A stretch of 6,470 nt of DNA from Candidatus Bathyarchaeota archaeon JdFR-04 (GCA_002010925.1 MTLR01000014.1:1-6470); one strand, 5' to 3'; counted from the stretch's first letter, positions 1 to 4,996 are shown. Notes: generated by a model not told the origin, from the letters alone. Numbers and translations: made by a program.

Positions 1-1
1 C

Positions 2-181
2 TTGGGCGCGTGTTGGATATGCGCCCCTCTCTTCTGTCAAGATGTTGTGAGAAGCGTTTTACAATTGCCAGAGGAATTTGAGCCCCAAGCTATGATAATT
101 CTGGGGTATCCAGACGAAGAGGTGCACCCACCGCCACGGAAATCTCTGAGAGAGATAGCTAACTTTAATTCATGGTTGTAA
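2..181 (+). CDS. Nitroreductase-family protein, C-terminal fragment
   Basis: Only the last 59 codons are in the window; the 5' end lies beyond the left edge, and the frame is open from base 2 to the TAA at 179-181. The fragment begins [11 protein letters not shown], continues with [21 protein letters not shown] and then [10 protein letters not shown]. This is the usual end of the nitroreductase fold: a G-x-C/A-W-I segment near the flavin site, an LPE..EP.A.I.LGYP strand, and a Pro/Arg-rich tail. Family members are FMN-dependent oxidoreductases, and some archaeal and actinobacterial versions (the FbiB C-terminal domain) work with coenzyme F420 biosynthesis. The substrate cannot be told from this piece. 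It converges on the ferritin-like gene with a 39-bp gap. The family call is fairly secure; a specific function is not. Confidence 0.75.
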   Translation: MGACWICAPLFCQDVVRSVLQLPEEFEPQAMIILGYPDEEVHPPPRKSLREIANFNSWL

Positions 182-220
182 ATCTCCCAGTAATTAGAGC
201 TGCATAGGCTTTATCCGTGT

Positions 221-700
221 TTATCCCCCAGGAGCGCCATGAAAAGGCACGTTTTTCCACAATATATCCCACCATTCTTCTTCGGTTATTGTTTCCCCTC
301 GAACGAGGATTTCCAATACTTCCTTTAGGAGTTGGTGGTGTCTCCGCTCATCTGCTAGTACAGCATTTAAAAGGAGTTGAACTTTCTTGTTTTGGATGTT
401 GGGTATAATTTGTTCTATTCTTTTGATCAGCCTTTCTTCTGTCTGTATATGTTTTTCCACAAGTCCTTTTTGTTTGTCGAGTTGTTGCTGAGCTAAGGCT
501 GGGGAGGTTTCCATTAATAGTTTAGCAGCTGAGGCATATATTTCTGCGTGTTTCACGGAATCGAGGGATATTCCTTTTAAAACTCCCCTAACAGCTGGAT
601 TGTATATTTCATCTAAAGCCTTGTTTAAAGATTCTACAATTTGTTTTTCGATACTAATTTGGGTTTTAAGAAAACTGATTAATTCGTCTTTGGAACTCAT
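221..700 (-). CDS. Ferritin-like (rubrerythrin-fold) diiron protein
   Basis: A 159-aa, all-helical protein that fits the four-helix ferritin-like fold. Candidate iron ligands are E18 in helix 1, H51 in helix 2 (KHAEIY), E88/E89 in helix 3 (TEERLI) and E118 with H121 in helix 4 (DERRHHQLL). The helix-2 motif reads D47-S-V-K-H51, so the usual ExxH glutamate is replaced by Ser48 and Asp47 is the only nearby acid. There is no rubredoxin-like Cys domain, so this is not a full rubrerythrin. The ATG at 700 is preferred because AAGGTGA lies 5 nt upstream; a TTG in frame at 715 has no ribosome binding site. It follows the flavodoxin gene by 21 nt and is probably co-transcribed with it. The likely role is iron handling or peroxide reduction in the cytoplasm; the fold is firm, the reaction is inferred. 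Confidence 0.8.
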   Translation of the reverse strand: MSSKDELISFLKTQISIEKQIVESLNKALDEIYNPAVRGVLKGISLDSVKHAEIYASAAKLLMETSPALAQQQLDKQKGLVEKHIQTEERLIKRIEQIIPNIQNKKVQLLLNAVLADERRHHQLLKEVLEILVRGETITEEEWWDILWKNVPFHGAPGG

Positions 701-721
701 CTCTTTCACCTTCAATTAAGC

Positions 722-1165
722 TTAATCTTTCTGCGTGAGTTTCTCAATTATTTTCTCTCCAAATTCTCTGCATTTCCTCAGCCCGGTTTGGTCTGGTGTA
801 TATTTAATTAATAGAGGCGGCGTTAATATATTCATTTCAAATTTGTTTTTCATTATTTCCAGAGCCATACGAGGGGCTTCGCCACTCCATCCATAAGATC
901 CAAAGGCGGCTCCAACCTTTCCTTTTAGGTTGATGTTTTTAACCGCTGCCTCCTCAAAAACGTTTTTCATATCGCTGGTCATGTCATGATGATATGTTGG
1001 AACACCAATTATTATAGCGTCAAAGCTTTCCAGCTCCTCTGGTTTTATGTGATATTTTAGCTCTACATGGGCTTCTTGAGATGTCTTTATTCCATCTTCG
1101 ATGGCTTTAGCCATCTTTTCCGTATTTCCAGTTCGGCTGTAGTATAAAATCAGGACTTTATACAT
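722..1165 (-). CDS. Free-standing short-chain flavodoxin
   Basis: A 147-aa single-domain FMN protein. The phosphate-binding loop is SRTGNTE (residues 10-16) after the first strand VLILYY; the second flavin loop is GVPTYHHD (54-61); the third is FGSYGWSGE (88-96). The last loop and the C-terminal KCREFGEKI segment resemble the flavodoxin domain of the flavodiiron protein in this same window (FGSYGWAGG, KCFSFGEEI) more than a classical bacterial flavodoxin. It probably carries electrons between a reductase and the neighbouring diiron or superoxide-reducing enzymes. The start is ATG at 1165. No good Shine-Dalgarno precedes it, while AT-rich TATA-like sequence lies about 25-35 nt upstream, so a leaderless or very short-leader mRNA is possible. 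The ferritin-like gene follows after 21 nt. Confidence 0.88.
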   Translation of the reverse strand: MYKVLILYYSRTGNTEKMAKAIEDGIKTSQEAHVELKYHIKPEELESFDAIIIGVPTYHHDMTSDMKNVFEEAAVKNINLKGKVGAAFGSYGWSGEAPRMALEIMKNKFEMNILTPPLLIKYTPDQTGLRKCREFGEKIIEKLTQKD

Positions 1166-1188
1166 GAAAGACGCCTAGGACCTATTTT

Positions 1189-1200
1189 GGATATCTTTTA
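1189..1200 (-). promoter_or_regulatory. Possible TATA element for the flavodoxin gene
   Basis: Read on the minus strand, this stretch is AATAAAAGATAT. It is centred about 30 nt before the flavodoxin ATG, close to the distance between an archaeal TATA box and its transcription start. With no strong ribosome binding site before the ATG, this suggests a leaderless transcript. AT-rich sequence makes such matches common, so this is tentative. Confidence 0.25.
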
Positions 1201-1248
1201 TTATTGATGTAATAAAAATATGTAACGTAAAATTCTGGTTTCAATAAC

Positions 1249-1446
1249 TCAAATTGATGTTTTGTTGCATGTATCCTTTAATCTTGAGTTATTTCCTACT
1301 GCATGTTCTATTATTTCAAGGTTACATGTCTTATGTTTTCTACACCAGGCTTCGCATTTTTCAGCAATTTTTCTTTCCGTATATTTAAGTTCACATTCTT
1401 CACAAAGGTAGAGAATTCTTTTCCCATTCTTAATACTTTTTACTAT
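1249..1446 (-). CDS. Small Cys-rich putative metal-binding protein, non-standard start
   Basis: This open frame encodes about 65 residues and has clear protein character, with six cysteines. C15-x2-C18 sits in YLCEECELKY, C31-x3-C35 in EKCEAWCRKH, then come C41 in KTCNLEII and a late C60. It resembles, from memory, short uncharacterised archaeal and bacterial proteins with a CEECxxxY...KCExWC...CNLEI pattern, likely zinc or other metal binders. No ATG, GTG or TTG lies between the in-frame TAG just upstream (1461-1463) and the conserved region. However, a perfect AGGAGG (1455-1460) sits 8 nt before an ATA codon at 1444-1446, which I take as the provisional start; ATT at 1432-1434 is less well placed. 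It lies between desulfoferrodoxin (55 nt) and flavodoxin (83 nt) on the same strand. A mutated start, sequencing error or early pseudogene are alternatives. The frame is well supported, the start is not, and the function is unknown. Confidence 0.6.
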   Translation of the reverse strand: MVKSIKNGKRILYLCEECELKYTERKIAEKCEAWCRKHKTCNLEIIEHAVGNNSRLKDTCNKTSI

Positions 1447-1454
1447 TTCTCTTT

Positions 1455-1460
1455 CCTCCT
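1455..1460 (-). promoter_or_regulatory. Strong Shine-Dalgarno before the Cys-rich ORF
   Basis: The minus strand reads AGGAGG here, the best Shine-Dalgarno match in this part of the window. Eight bases separate it from the ATA codon at 1446-1444. It is the main reason to think the downstream Cys-rich frame is translated despite lacking a standard start codon. Confidence 0.5.
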
Positions 1461-1475
1461 ATATTGTATTTATGT

Positions 1476-1484
1476 AATAAAAAT
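1476..1484 (-). terminator. Possible T-rich archaeal terminator after desulfoferrodoxin
   Basis: On the minus strand the sequence CCCCCATTTTTATT begins about 13 nt after the desulfoferrodoxin stop codon. Archaeal RNA polymerase can stop at short T-tracts without a hairpin. The same ATTTTTATTACAT string recurs 30 nt after the stop of the Cys-rich frame (1207-1219). Either could be partial termination inside the cluster, or simply AT-rich spacer. Confidence 0.25.
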
Positions 1485-1501
1485 GGGGGAAGGTTTTAGT
1501 A

Positions 1502-1879
1502 TTAGGCTCTTTTCCAGAGTCCGTGGATGTTACAGTATTCCCTTGCCCAAACGTTTTCTGCTTTTGTTTCAAATTCTGCTTCTGGTTTTTCTCCTGGCTT
1601 TAGGAACTTTCGATAAACGCCTGCGTCTGTGAGTATTTCTATCCATTCTATGTAATGTTTTTCTTCCATTGGATGGGGTATGCTGCCGACTTTGACTTTT
1701 ACTCCGGTCTCTGTTCTTTCGATTACAGGAACATGTTTCTCCATGCCTACATCTTCTGTTTTTTCAGTTAGCGGTTCCATCGGTTGCCCACAGCATACAA
1801 GTTCCCCAGCCCCGGAGTGTATAACTTCAACTATGTTTCCACATACGTTGCATCGGTAAATTTGTTTTAGCTCAGTCAT
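1502..1879 (-). CDS. dfx: Desulfoferrodoxin: class II (two-iron) superoxide reductase
   Basis: Reduces superoxide to hydrogen peroxide without making O2, using electrons usually delivered by rubredoxin; cytoplasmic. With the ATG at 1879 the protein is 125 aa, the normal length for the two-domain class. The N-terminal desulforedoxin domain has four Fe-binding cysteines, C10-x2-C13 (RCNVCGN) and C29-C30 (LVCCGQ). The catalytic domain has the five ligands of the Fe(His)4Cys centre: H49, H69 (SIPHPM), H75 (EEKHYI), C116 and H119 (YCNIHG). E47 and K48 (MEKHVP) are the conserved pair that guides superoxide and protonation. The numbering matches that commonly used for the Desulfoarculus baarsii enzyme, which supports the ATG over the TTG one codon upstream. 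An AAGGTGA overlaps the stop of the bacterioferritin-like gene, with only 9 nt between the two genes, so they are co-transcribed. Confidence 0.97.
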   Translation of the reverse strand: MTELKQIYRCNVCGNIVEVIHSGAGELVCCGQPMEPLTEKTEDVGMEKHVPVIERTETGVKVKVGSIPHPMEEKHYIEWIEILTDAGVYRKFLKPGEKPEAEFETKAENVWAREYCNIHGLWKRA

Positions 1880-1888
1880 CAACTCACC

Positions 1889-2308
1889 TTATATATCTTC
1901 AAGCAAGCTTGTGAAGAAATCATGATGTTCTTCTTCATCCCCCAGTATTCCTCTGAAAAGCTCTGCTGTGGTTACGTCTCCTTCCCTCTGGGCGGTTTCG
2001 ATAATCTGTTTATAAAATGTTATCGCGTTTTCTTCGTCTTTTTTGTCCTGTTCAATCATTTCCTTCAAGTGTTGCCCCACGAAAATTGGGGATGGCTTTG
2101 TTGTAGGGATCCCTCCCAAGTAAGCTAATCTCTCCGCAATAGCCTCTGCATGCTTCATCTCAGTTATTGCCACCTTTTTCAATTCCTCTTGAACCGCAAA
2201 GGCTTTAACTCCCTTCCAGAGGACATGTTGCCACATATACTGTATAGAAACTTGTAATTCTCTAGCTATTGCCGTGTTCAACATTTCCAGAAGTTGTTGA
2301 GATACCAT
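1889..2308 (-). CDS. bfr: Bacterioferritin-like diiron ferritin
   Basis: A 139-aa ferritin-fold protein. Its dinuclear ferroxidase ligands all line up with E. coli bacterioferritin shifted by one residue: E17, E50 and H53 (TEMKHAE), E93, then E126 and H129 (DEEEHHDF). Met51, the position that ligates haem b in true bacterioferritins (Met52), is also kept, so haem binding is possible. The chain is about 20 residues shorter than the typical 158 aa. Known members oxidise Fe(II) with O2 or H2O2 and store the mineral in a 24-mer shell. Next to superoxide reductase, it would remove the iron and peroxide that would otherwise feed Fenton chemistry. The ATG at 2308 follows GGGTGA by 9 nt. It is the first gene of the minus-strand cluster, divergent from rubredoxin. 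The fold and ligands are clear; haem and shell formation are inferred. Confidence 0.88.
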   Translation of the reverse strand: MVSQQLLEMLNTAIARELQVSIQYMWQHVLWKGVKAFAVQEELKKVAITEMKHAEAIAERLAYLGGIPTTKPSPIFVGQHLKEMIEQDKKDEENAITFYKQIIETAQREGDVTTAELFRGILGDEEEHHDFFTSLLEDI

Positions 2309-2460
2309 ATTATTATTTCACCCTTCTACCTTACCTCAGTAAATTAACAATTAGGTTGCAATAATTCAATTAAGCTTTTCTTATTTCCACGTTTTTCGAA
2401 AAAAGGTTCTCTCCATACTTCCCTATTAAATGGGGTTTAGAAGTTCAAATTAAGATAGAC

Positions 2461-2468
2461 CTTAAATA
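2461..2468 (+). promoter_or_regulatory. TATA-like box of the rubredoxin gene
   Basis: CTTAAATA lies 37 nt before the TTG start. Counting about 25 nt from a TATA box to the transcription start gives a leader of roughly 15 nt, just enough to carry the AAGGTGA ribosome binding site at 2492-2498. Confidence 0.45.
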
Positions 2469-2491
2469 CGCATCAAATCAGTAAAATGTTC

Positions 2492-2498
2492 AAGGTGA
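2492..2498 (+). promoter_or_regulatory. Ribosome binding site fixing the rubredoxin TTG start
   Basis: AAGGTGA is followed by 6 nt and then TTG at 2505. The codon directly before that TTG is an in-frame TAA (2502-2504), so no earlier start is possible and the TTG must be used. Confidence 0.7.
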
Positions 2499-2504
2499 TA
2501 ATAA

Positions 2505-2666
2505 TTGAACGAATGGGAATGTACCATCTGCGGCTACATTTACGATCCGAAGATTGGTGACCCGGAACACGGCGTGGATCCGGGAACTCCATTTGAGAAC
2601 CTGCCTGAAAACTGGGTTTGCCCGGTTTGTGGGGCGCCAAAAGGCCAGTTTGTCAAAAAAGATTAA
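2505..2666 (+). CDS. rub: Rubredoxin
   Basis: A 53-aa one-iron electron carrier of normal family length. The Fe(Cys)4 site is C6-x2-C9 ([11 protein letters not shown]) and C39-x2-C42 (VCPVCGAPK), with the typical D-P-x-x-G-D and PGTPFENLP segments and the core aromatics Y11, Y13, F30 and W37. It starts at TTG immediately after an in-frame stop and 6 nt after AAGGTGA. Rubredoxin is the usual electron donor to superoxide reductase and, in many bacteria and archaea, to flavodiiron proteins. Here it lies between the superoxide reductase cluster and the flavodiiron gene, with its own promoter on the opposite strand. That placement suggests it serves both, although an F420- or NAD(P)H-linked route to the flavodiiron protein is not excluded. 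No rubredoxin reductase gene is visible in the window. Confidence 0.97.
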   Translation: MNEWECTICGYIYDPKIGDPEHGVDPGTPFENLPENWVCPVCGAPKGQFVKKD

Positions 2667-2682
2667 CCTGCATAGTAAAAGG

Positions 2683-2687
2683 TTTTT
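2683..2687 (+). terminator. Possible T-tract terminator after rubredoxin
   Basis: A run of five T in GGTTTTTATG begins 17 nt after the rubredoxin stop. The spacer to the convergent flavodiiron gene (2667-2773) holds nothing else that looks coding. An 11-bp odd palindrome ACCTTTAAGGT (2763-2773) abuts the flavodiiron stop codon. Confidence 0.3.
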
Positions 2688-2773
2688 ATGATCTGATAAT
2701 GAAGGATGCAGAGCAGGGTGAGACTAACAGTAATAATTAAAAGTGAGGGATGAAGGGGCTAAACCTTTAAGGT

Positions 2774-3958
2774 CTAACGTTTTATTTTTTCAGCTATTTC
2801 CTCTCCGAAACTGAAGCATTTTTCGAGTTCTTCCTTTGTTGGAACATACTGAAGTTCAAGAGCGGAATCGTGAGCCTCAAATCCTGCCTCCTTTACAATT
2901 TTGGTCATTTTCTTTATTGCTCCCCCAGCCCAACCATAGGACCCAAAGAAAGCCCAAAGTTTGCCTTTCGGCTTTAAACCAGTAATATAAGTTAGAAACG
3001 CGCTTACTGAAGGAAGCATTGTATTATTAAGCGTTGGGGAGCCAACTATAACAGCTTTTGCATCCAAAATCTCGGCAACAATTTCAGTTAAGTCGGAAGC
3101 CCGTAGCTTGTAGAACTTAACCGCAATCTCATGTTTCATGATTCCCTGGGCTATTTTTCTAGCAATCTTGTCGGTGCTCCCCCACATTGTGTCATAGACG
3201 ATAACTACTTTATCTTTGTGTATTCCTCTGCTCCATTTAAGGTATGCCTCGACAATTCTCGAGGGATTGGAACGCCAAATCACTCCGTGGCTAGGGGCAA
3301 TCACGTTAAGCGATAACCCCATCTGTTTTAGCTCTTGAATTTTCCGAATTATCAAAGAGCCAAACGGCATAAGTATATTCGCATAGTATTTTGTAGCTTC
3401 ATCCATCAATATCTCTTCATTGACCTCATCATCAAATCGTTGGGATGATGCTAAATGCTGGCCGAAAGCGTCGTTGGGCAATAGAATCCCATCCTCGACT
3501 ACGTATGTGAACATGCTATCGGGCCAATGTAGCATCGGTGCTTCAATAAACCGTAGGGTTCTCTTTCCAAGCTTCAACTCGTCACCTGTTTTAACGGTCT
3601 TAACGGCTAAAGCTTCACCATAATGTTTGAATAATCCTTCTTTCCCACGTTGAGTAGCCAGTATGGTTGCGTTTTCCGCTTTTTTAGCTATTTTTAGTAA
3701 GGAGCTGGAATGATCCATTTCAACATGGTTAATTATTACATAATCTATTTTTCCCAGCGGAGCTATTTCGCTTATTCTTCCAATAAGTTCGTTGGAAAAA
3801 TCGTATTTTACAGTATCAACTAGCGCCGTCTTTTCATCATGGATTAAGTATGCGTTATAAGTTGTCCCTCTTTTTGTAGAATATCCATGGAAGTCTCTTA
3901 TGTTCCAATCAATTGCACCTACCCAGTAAACGCCATCTATAACTTCAACTTTAACCAT
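2774..3958 (-). CDS. fprA: A-type flavodiiron protein (O2/NO reductase)
   Basis: A 394-aa soluble protein with the two-domain A-type layout. Residues 1 to about 245 form the metallo-beta-lactamase-like domain. Its diiron ligands are H78-x-E80-x-D82 (NHVEMDHSS), H144 (APMLHWPDSM), D163 (LPNDAFGQH) and H224 (APSHGVIW), all present. Residues from about 250 to the end form the flavodoxin domain: FMN loops DTMWGST (256-262), GSPTLNN and FGSYGWAGG (338-346). Family members reduce O2 to water or NO to N2O with electrons passed from FMN to the diiron site. Methanogen enzymes use F420H2 directly, while most others use rubredoxin. There is no C-terminal rubredoxin extension, so an external donor is expected, plausibly the rubredoxin encoded next door. 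It starts at ATG 3958, 12 nt after the OsmC-family gene, in one operon. Confidence 0.96.
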   Translation of the reverse strand: MVKVEVIDGVYWVGAIDWNIRDFHGYSTKRGTTYNAYLIHDEKTALVDTVKYDFSNELIGRISEIAPLGKIDYVIINHVEMDHSSSLLKIAKKAENATILATQRGKEGLFKHYGEALAVKTVKTGDELKLGKRTLRFIEAPMLHWPDSMFTYVVEDGILLPNDAFGQHLASSQRFDDEVNEEILMDEATKYYANILMPFGSLIIRKIQELKQMGLSLNVIAPSHGVIWRSNPSRIVEAYLKWSRGIHKDKVVIVYDTMWGSTDKIARKIAQGIMKHEIAVKFYKLRASDLTEIVAEILDAKAVIVGSPTLNNTMLPSVSAFLTYITGLKPKGKLWAFFGSYGWAGGAIKKMTKIVKEAGFEAHDSALELQYVPTKEELEKCFSFGEEIAEKIKR

Positions 3959-3970
3959 TCCTTTTTAACC

Positions 3971-4390
3971 TCAAACAGGTTTCTCAATTTTTAAGTTGTA
4001 TCCTATTTTAACTCCGGCGTTCTCAAAGATTTTTCCAACCGGACATTTTTTAGTTAACTCCAATATTCTATTAATCCTGTCTTCCGGAGCGTTGGTGCTT
4101 ACTTCAACATCTAAGTTGACCTCAGCTATTGTTCCGGTTTCCTCTGATTTTATCGCATCTAACTTAACCTCTAAATCTCTGATTGGGAACCTCATTTTTT
4201 GGGCTGTTAACGCAAAGATGGTTGCAAAACATCCGGCGTAACCCATCAAGGCTAACTCAAGGGCTGTGGGTCCCATGTTTGTGCCTAATTCCGGTGGAAG
4301 GTCAAGGCATACACTGTGAGCTCTGCCGTTATCTACCACTATTCTCAAATTCTCTATTAGTTTTGCTGTTGCATGTAATTTTCCAGCCAT
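3971..4390 (-). CDS. OsmC/Ohr-family thiol peroxidase-like protein
   Basis: A 139-aa protein with both cysteines of the OsmC/Ohr family. C54 lies in GPTALELALMGYAGCFA and C116 in KKCPVGKIF, with the conserved E45 in the same helix as C54. OsmC and Ohr proteins are homodimers that reduce organic hydroperoxides, with the first Cys as the peroxidatic residue; some archaeal members are of uncertain substrate. I cannot separate OsmC from Ohr or from the YhfA-like branch on sequence alone. The ATG at 4390 is preceded by GGGAGGTGA at 6 nt, the strongest ribosome binding site in the window. It is the first gene of the operon with the flavodiiron protein, and the pairing points to a combined response to O2 and peroxides. 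Confidence 0.88.
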   Translation of the reverse strand: MAGKLHATAKLIENLRIVVDNGRAHSVCLDLPPELGTNMGPTALELALMGYAGCFATIFALTAQKMRFPIRDLEVKLDAIKSEETGTIAEVNLDVEVSTNAPEDRINRILELTKKCPVGKIFENAGVKIGYNLKIEKPV

Positions 4391-4456
4391 AGAATTTCAC
4401 CTCCCAGATGATACAGTTTCATCCTGTTTTCCATTTTTTCACACCTTTTAGTCATA

Positions 4457-4512
4457 TTTTAGGAACAAAAAATTTTTATCTGGCAGTTTCTTATATATTT
4501 TTCGTCCTAAAA
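4457..4512. repeat. 8-bp inverted repeat flanking the osmC promoter
   Basis: TTTTAGGA (4457-4464) and TCCTAAAA (4505-4512) are exact inverted copies 40 bp apart. They bracket the minus-strand TATA-like box at 4491-4500: one arm lies just upstream of the BRE position, the other near the predicted transcription start. This would suit a dimeric or octameric regulator, possibly the adjacent Lrp. An 8-bp inverted pair can arise by chance in AT-rich DNA. Confidence 0.35.
4491..4506 (-). promoter_or_regulatory. BRE/TATA-like promoter of the osmC-fprA operon
   Basis: Read on the minus strand, the sequence is GACGAAAAATATATAA: a purine-rich BRE-like GACGAA followed by a strong TATA-like AAATATATAA. 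Transcription would start near 4470, giving a leader of about 80 nt that ends in the strong ribosome binding site. A second AT-rich box, AGATAAAAATT at 4471-4481, could give a shorter leader. Confidence 0.5.
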
Positions 4513-4515
4513 AAG

Positions 4516-4533
4516 CCGAAAATAATATAAATA
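4516..4533 (+). promoter_or_regulatory. BRE/TATA-like promoter of lrp
   Basis: CCGAAAATAATATAAATA joins a BRE-like CCGAAAA to the TATA-like ATATAAATA (4525-4533). The predicted start of transcription is near 4556, only a few nucleotides before the ATG at 4562. The lrp mRNA would be leaderless or nearly so, which agrees with the lack of a good ribosome binding site. Confidence 0.5.
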
Positions 4534-4548
4534 AATCCGAAAATCGGA
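4516..4548. promoter_or_regulatory. Candidate operator: CCGAAAAT direct repeats and palindrome
   Basis: CCGAAAAT occurs at 4516-4523 and again at 4537-4544, a start-to-start spacing of 21 bp, two helical turns, so both face the same side of the DNA. The second copy lies inside a palindrome, TCCGA-AAA-TCGGA (4536-4548). The copies sit on both sides of the lrp TATA box. Lrp/AsnC proteins commonly bind phased, imperfect palindromes and repress their own genes, so this is a plausible autoregulatory site. Confidence 0.4.
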
Positions 4549-4561
4549 AAGATGATGCATA

Positions 4562-4996
4562 ATGTCAGCTATAGACAAAATGGATTTAAAAATACTCAAG
4601 ATGCTAGAAGAAGATGGACGTAGATCATTTACCGACATCGCTGAAAAACTTAAGGTAAGCGAGTCAACCGTCCGAAAAAGGGTTATGGCTCTGCAAAGGA
4701 AAGGCATACTAAAAAAGTTCACAATTAAAGTTGACCCTGCAAAAATTGGCATAAAAACCGTGGCCTTCGTTGGAATAGATGTAGATCCAACACGCCTGCT
4801 CCAAGTAGCCCAAGAACTCTGTAACTTTAAAGAAGTAAAATGGGTTGCAACGTCCACTGGAGATCATATGTTAATGACAGAAATATGGACAAGCGACGGA
4901 AGGGAGCTGACAAAATTAATATCCGAAAAGATAGGAATAATAGAAGGAGTAAAGAAGATTTGCCCTGCAATAATCTTGGAAAAGCTAAAGGACTAA
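4562..4996 (+). CDS. Lrp/AsnC-family transcriptional regulator
   Basis: A 144-aa DNA-binding regulator of standard length. Residues 6-50 form the winged helix-turn-helix: MDLKILKMLEEDGRRSFTDI, then AEKLKVSESTVRKRVMALQ as the recognition-helix region, and GILKKFTI. Residues from about 64 form the RAM (ligand-binding, oligomerisation) domain, with the conserved ATSTGDHML turn at 96-104. Two cysteines, C87 and C134, fall in the RAM domain. Family members form dimers to octamers and respond to amino acids or other small ligands; the ligand here is unknown. The ATG at 4562 has no strong ribosome binding site and probably starts an almost leaderless mRNA. It is head to head with osmC-fprA and followed after 26 nt by the PDO gene, so it is the obvious candidate regulator of both. 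That regulation is inferred from position. Confidence 0.93.
   Translation: MSAIDKMDLKILKMLEEDGRRSFTDIAEKLKVSESTVRKRVMALQRKGILKKFTIKVDPAKIGIKTVAFVGIDVDPTRLLQVAQELCNFKEVKWVATSTGDHMLMTEIWTSDGRELTKLISEKIGIIEGVKKICPAIILEKLKD

Larger units (their letters stand above)
2309..2504. promoter_or_regulatory. Divergent intergenic region, bfr / rubredoxin
   Basis: A 196-bp AT-rich spacer that must hold start signals for both directions. For the minus cluster, a TATA-like CTTAATTG (about 2367-2374) lies some 60 nt before the bacterioferritin ATG. For rubredoxin, CTTAAATA (2461-2468) is well placed. Between them is the 12-bp palindrome TTTTTCGAAAAA (2392-2403), a possible regulator site. A 16-bp stretch (2354-2369) matches 14 of 16 positions with one upstream of flavodoxin (1237-1252). 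Confidence 0.5.

Noticed and set aside
701..715. TTG start giving a five-residue longer ferritin-like protein
   Set aside because: No ribosome binding site precedes the TTG, whereas AAGGTGA is correctly spaced for the ATG at 700 and would itself lie within the extended frame.
1207..1484. Exact 13-bp repeat ATGTAATAAAAAT at 1207-1219 and 1472-1484
   Set aside because: One or a few such exact repeats are expected by chance in AT-rich sequence of this size; kept only as a comment on possible T-rich terminators.
1303..1632. Plus-strand open frame of 109 codons
   Set aside because: It is antisense to the certain desulfoferrodoxin gene and the Cys-rich frame, and its product is a Phe/Leu-rich low-complexity sequence typical of a shadow frame.
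2699..2740. Tiny plus-strand frame after rubredoxin, about 13 codons from an ATG
   Set aside because: Too short, without a ribosome binding site or recognisable motif; treated as spacer.
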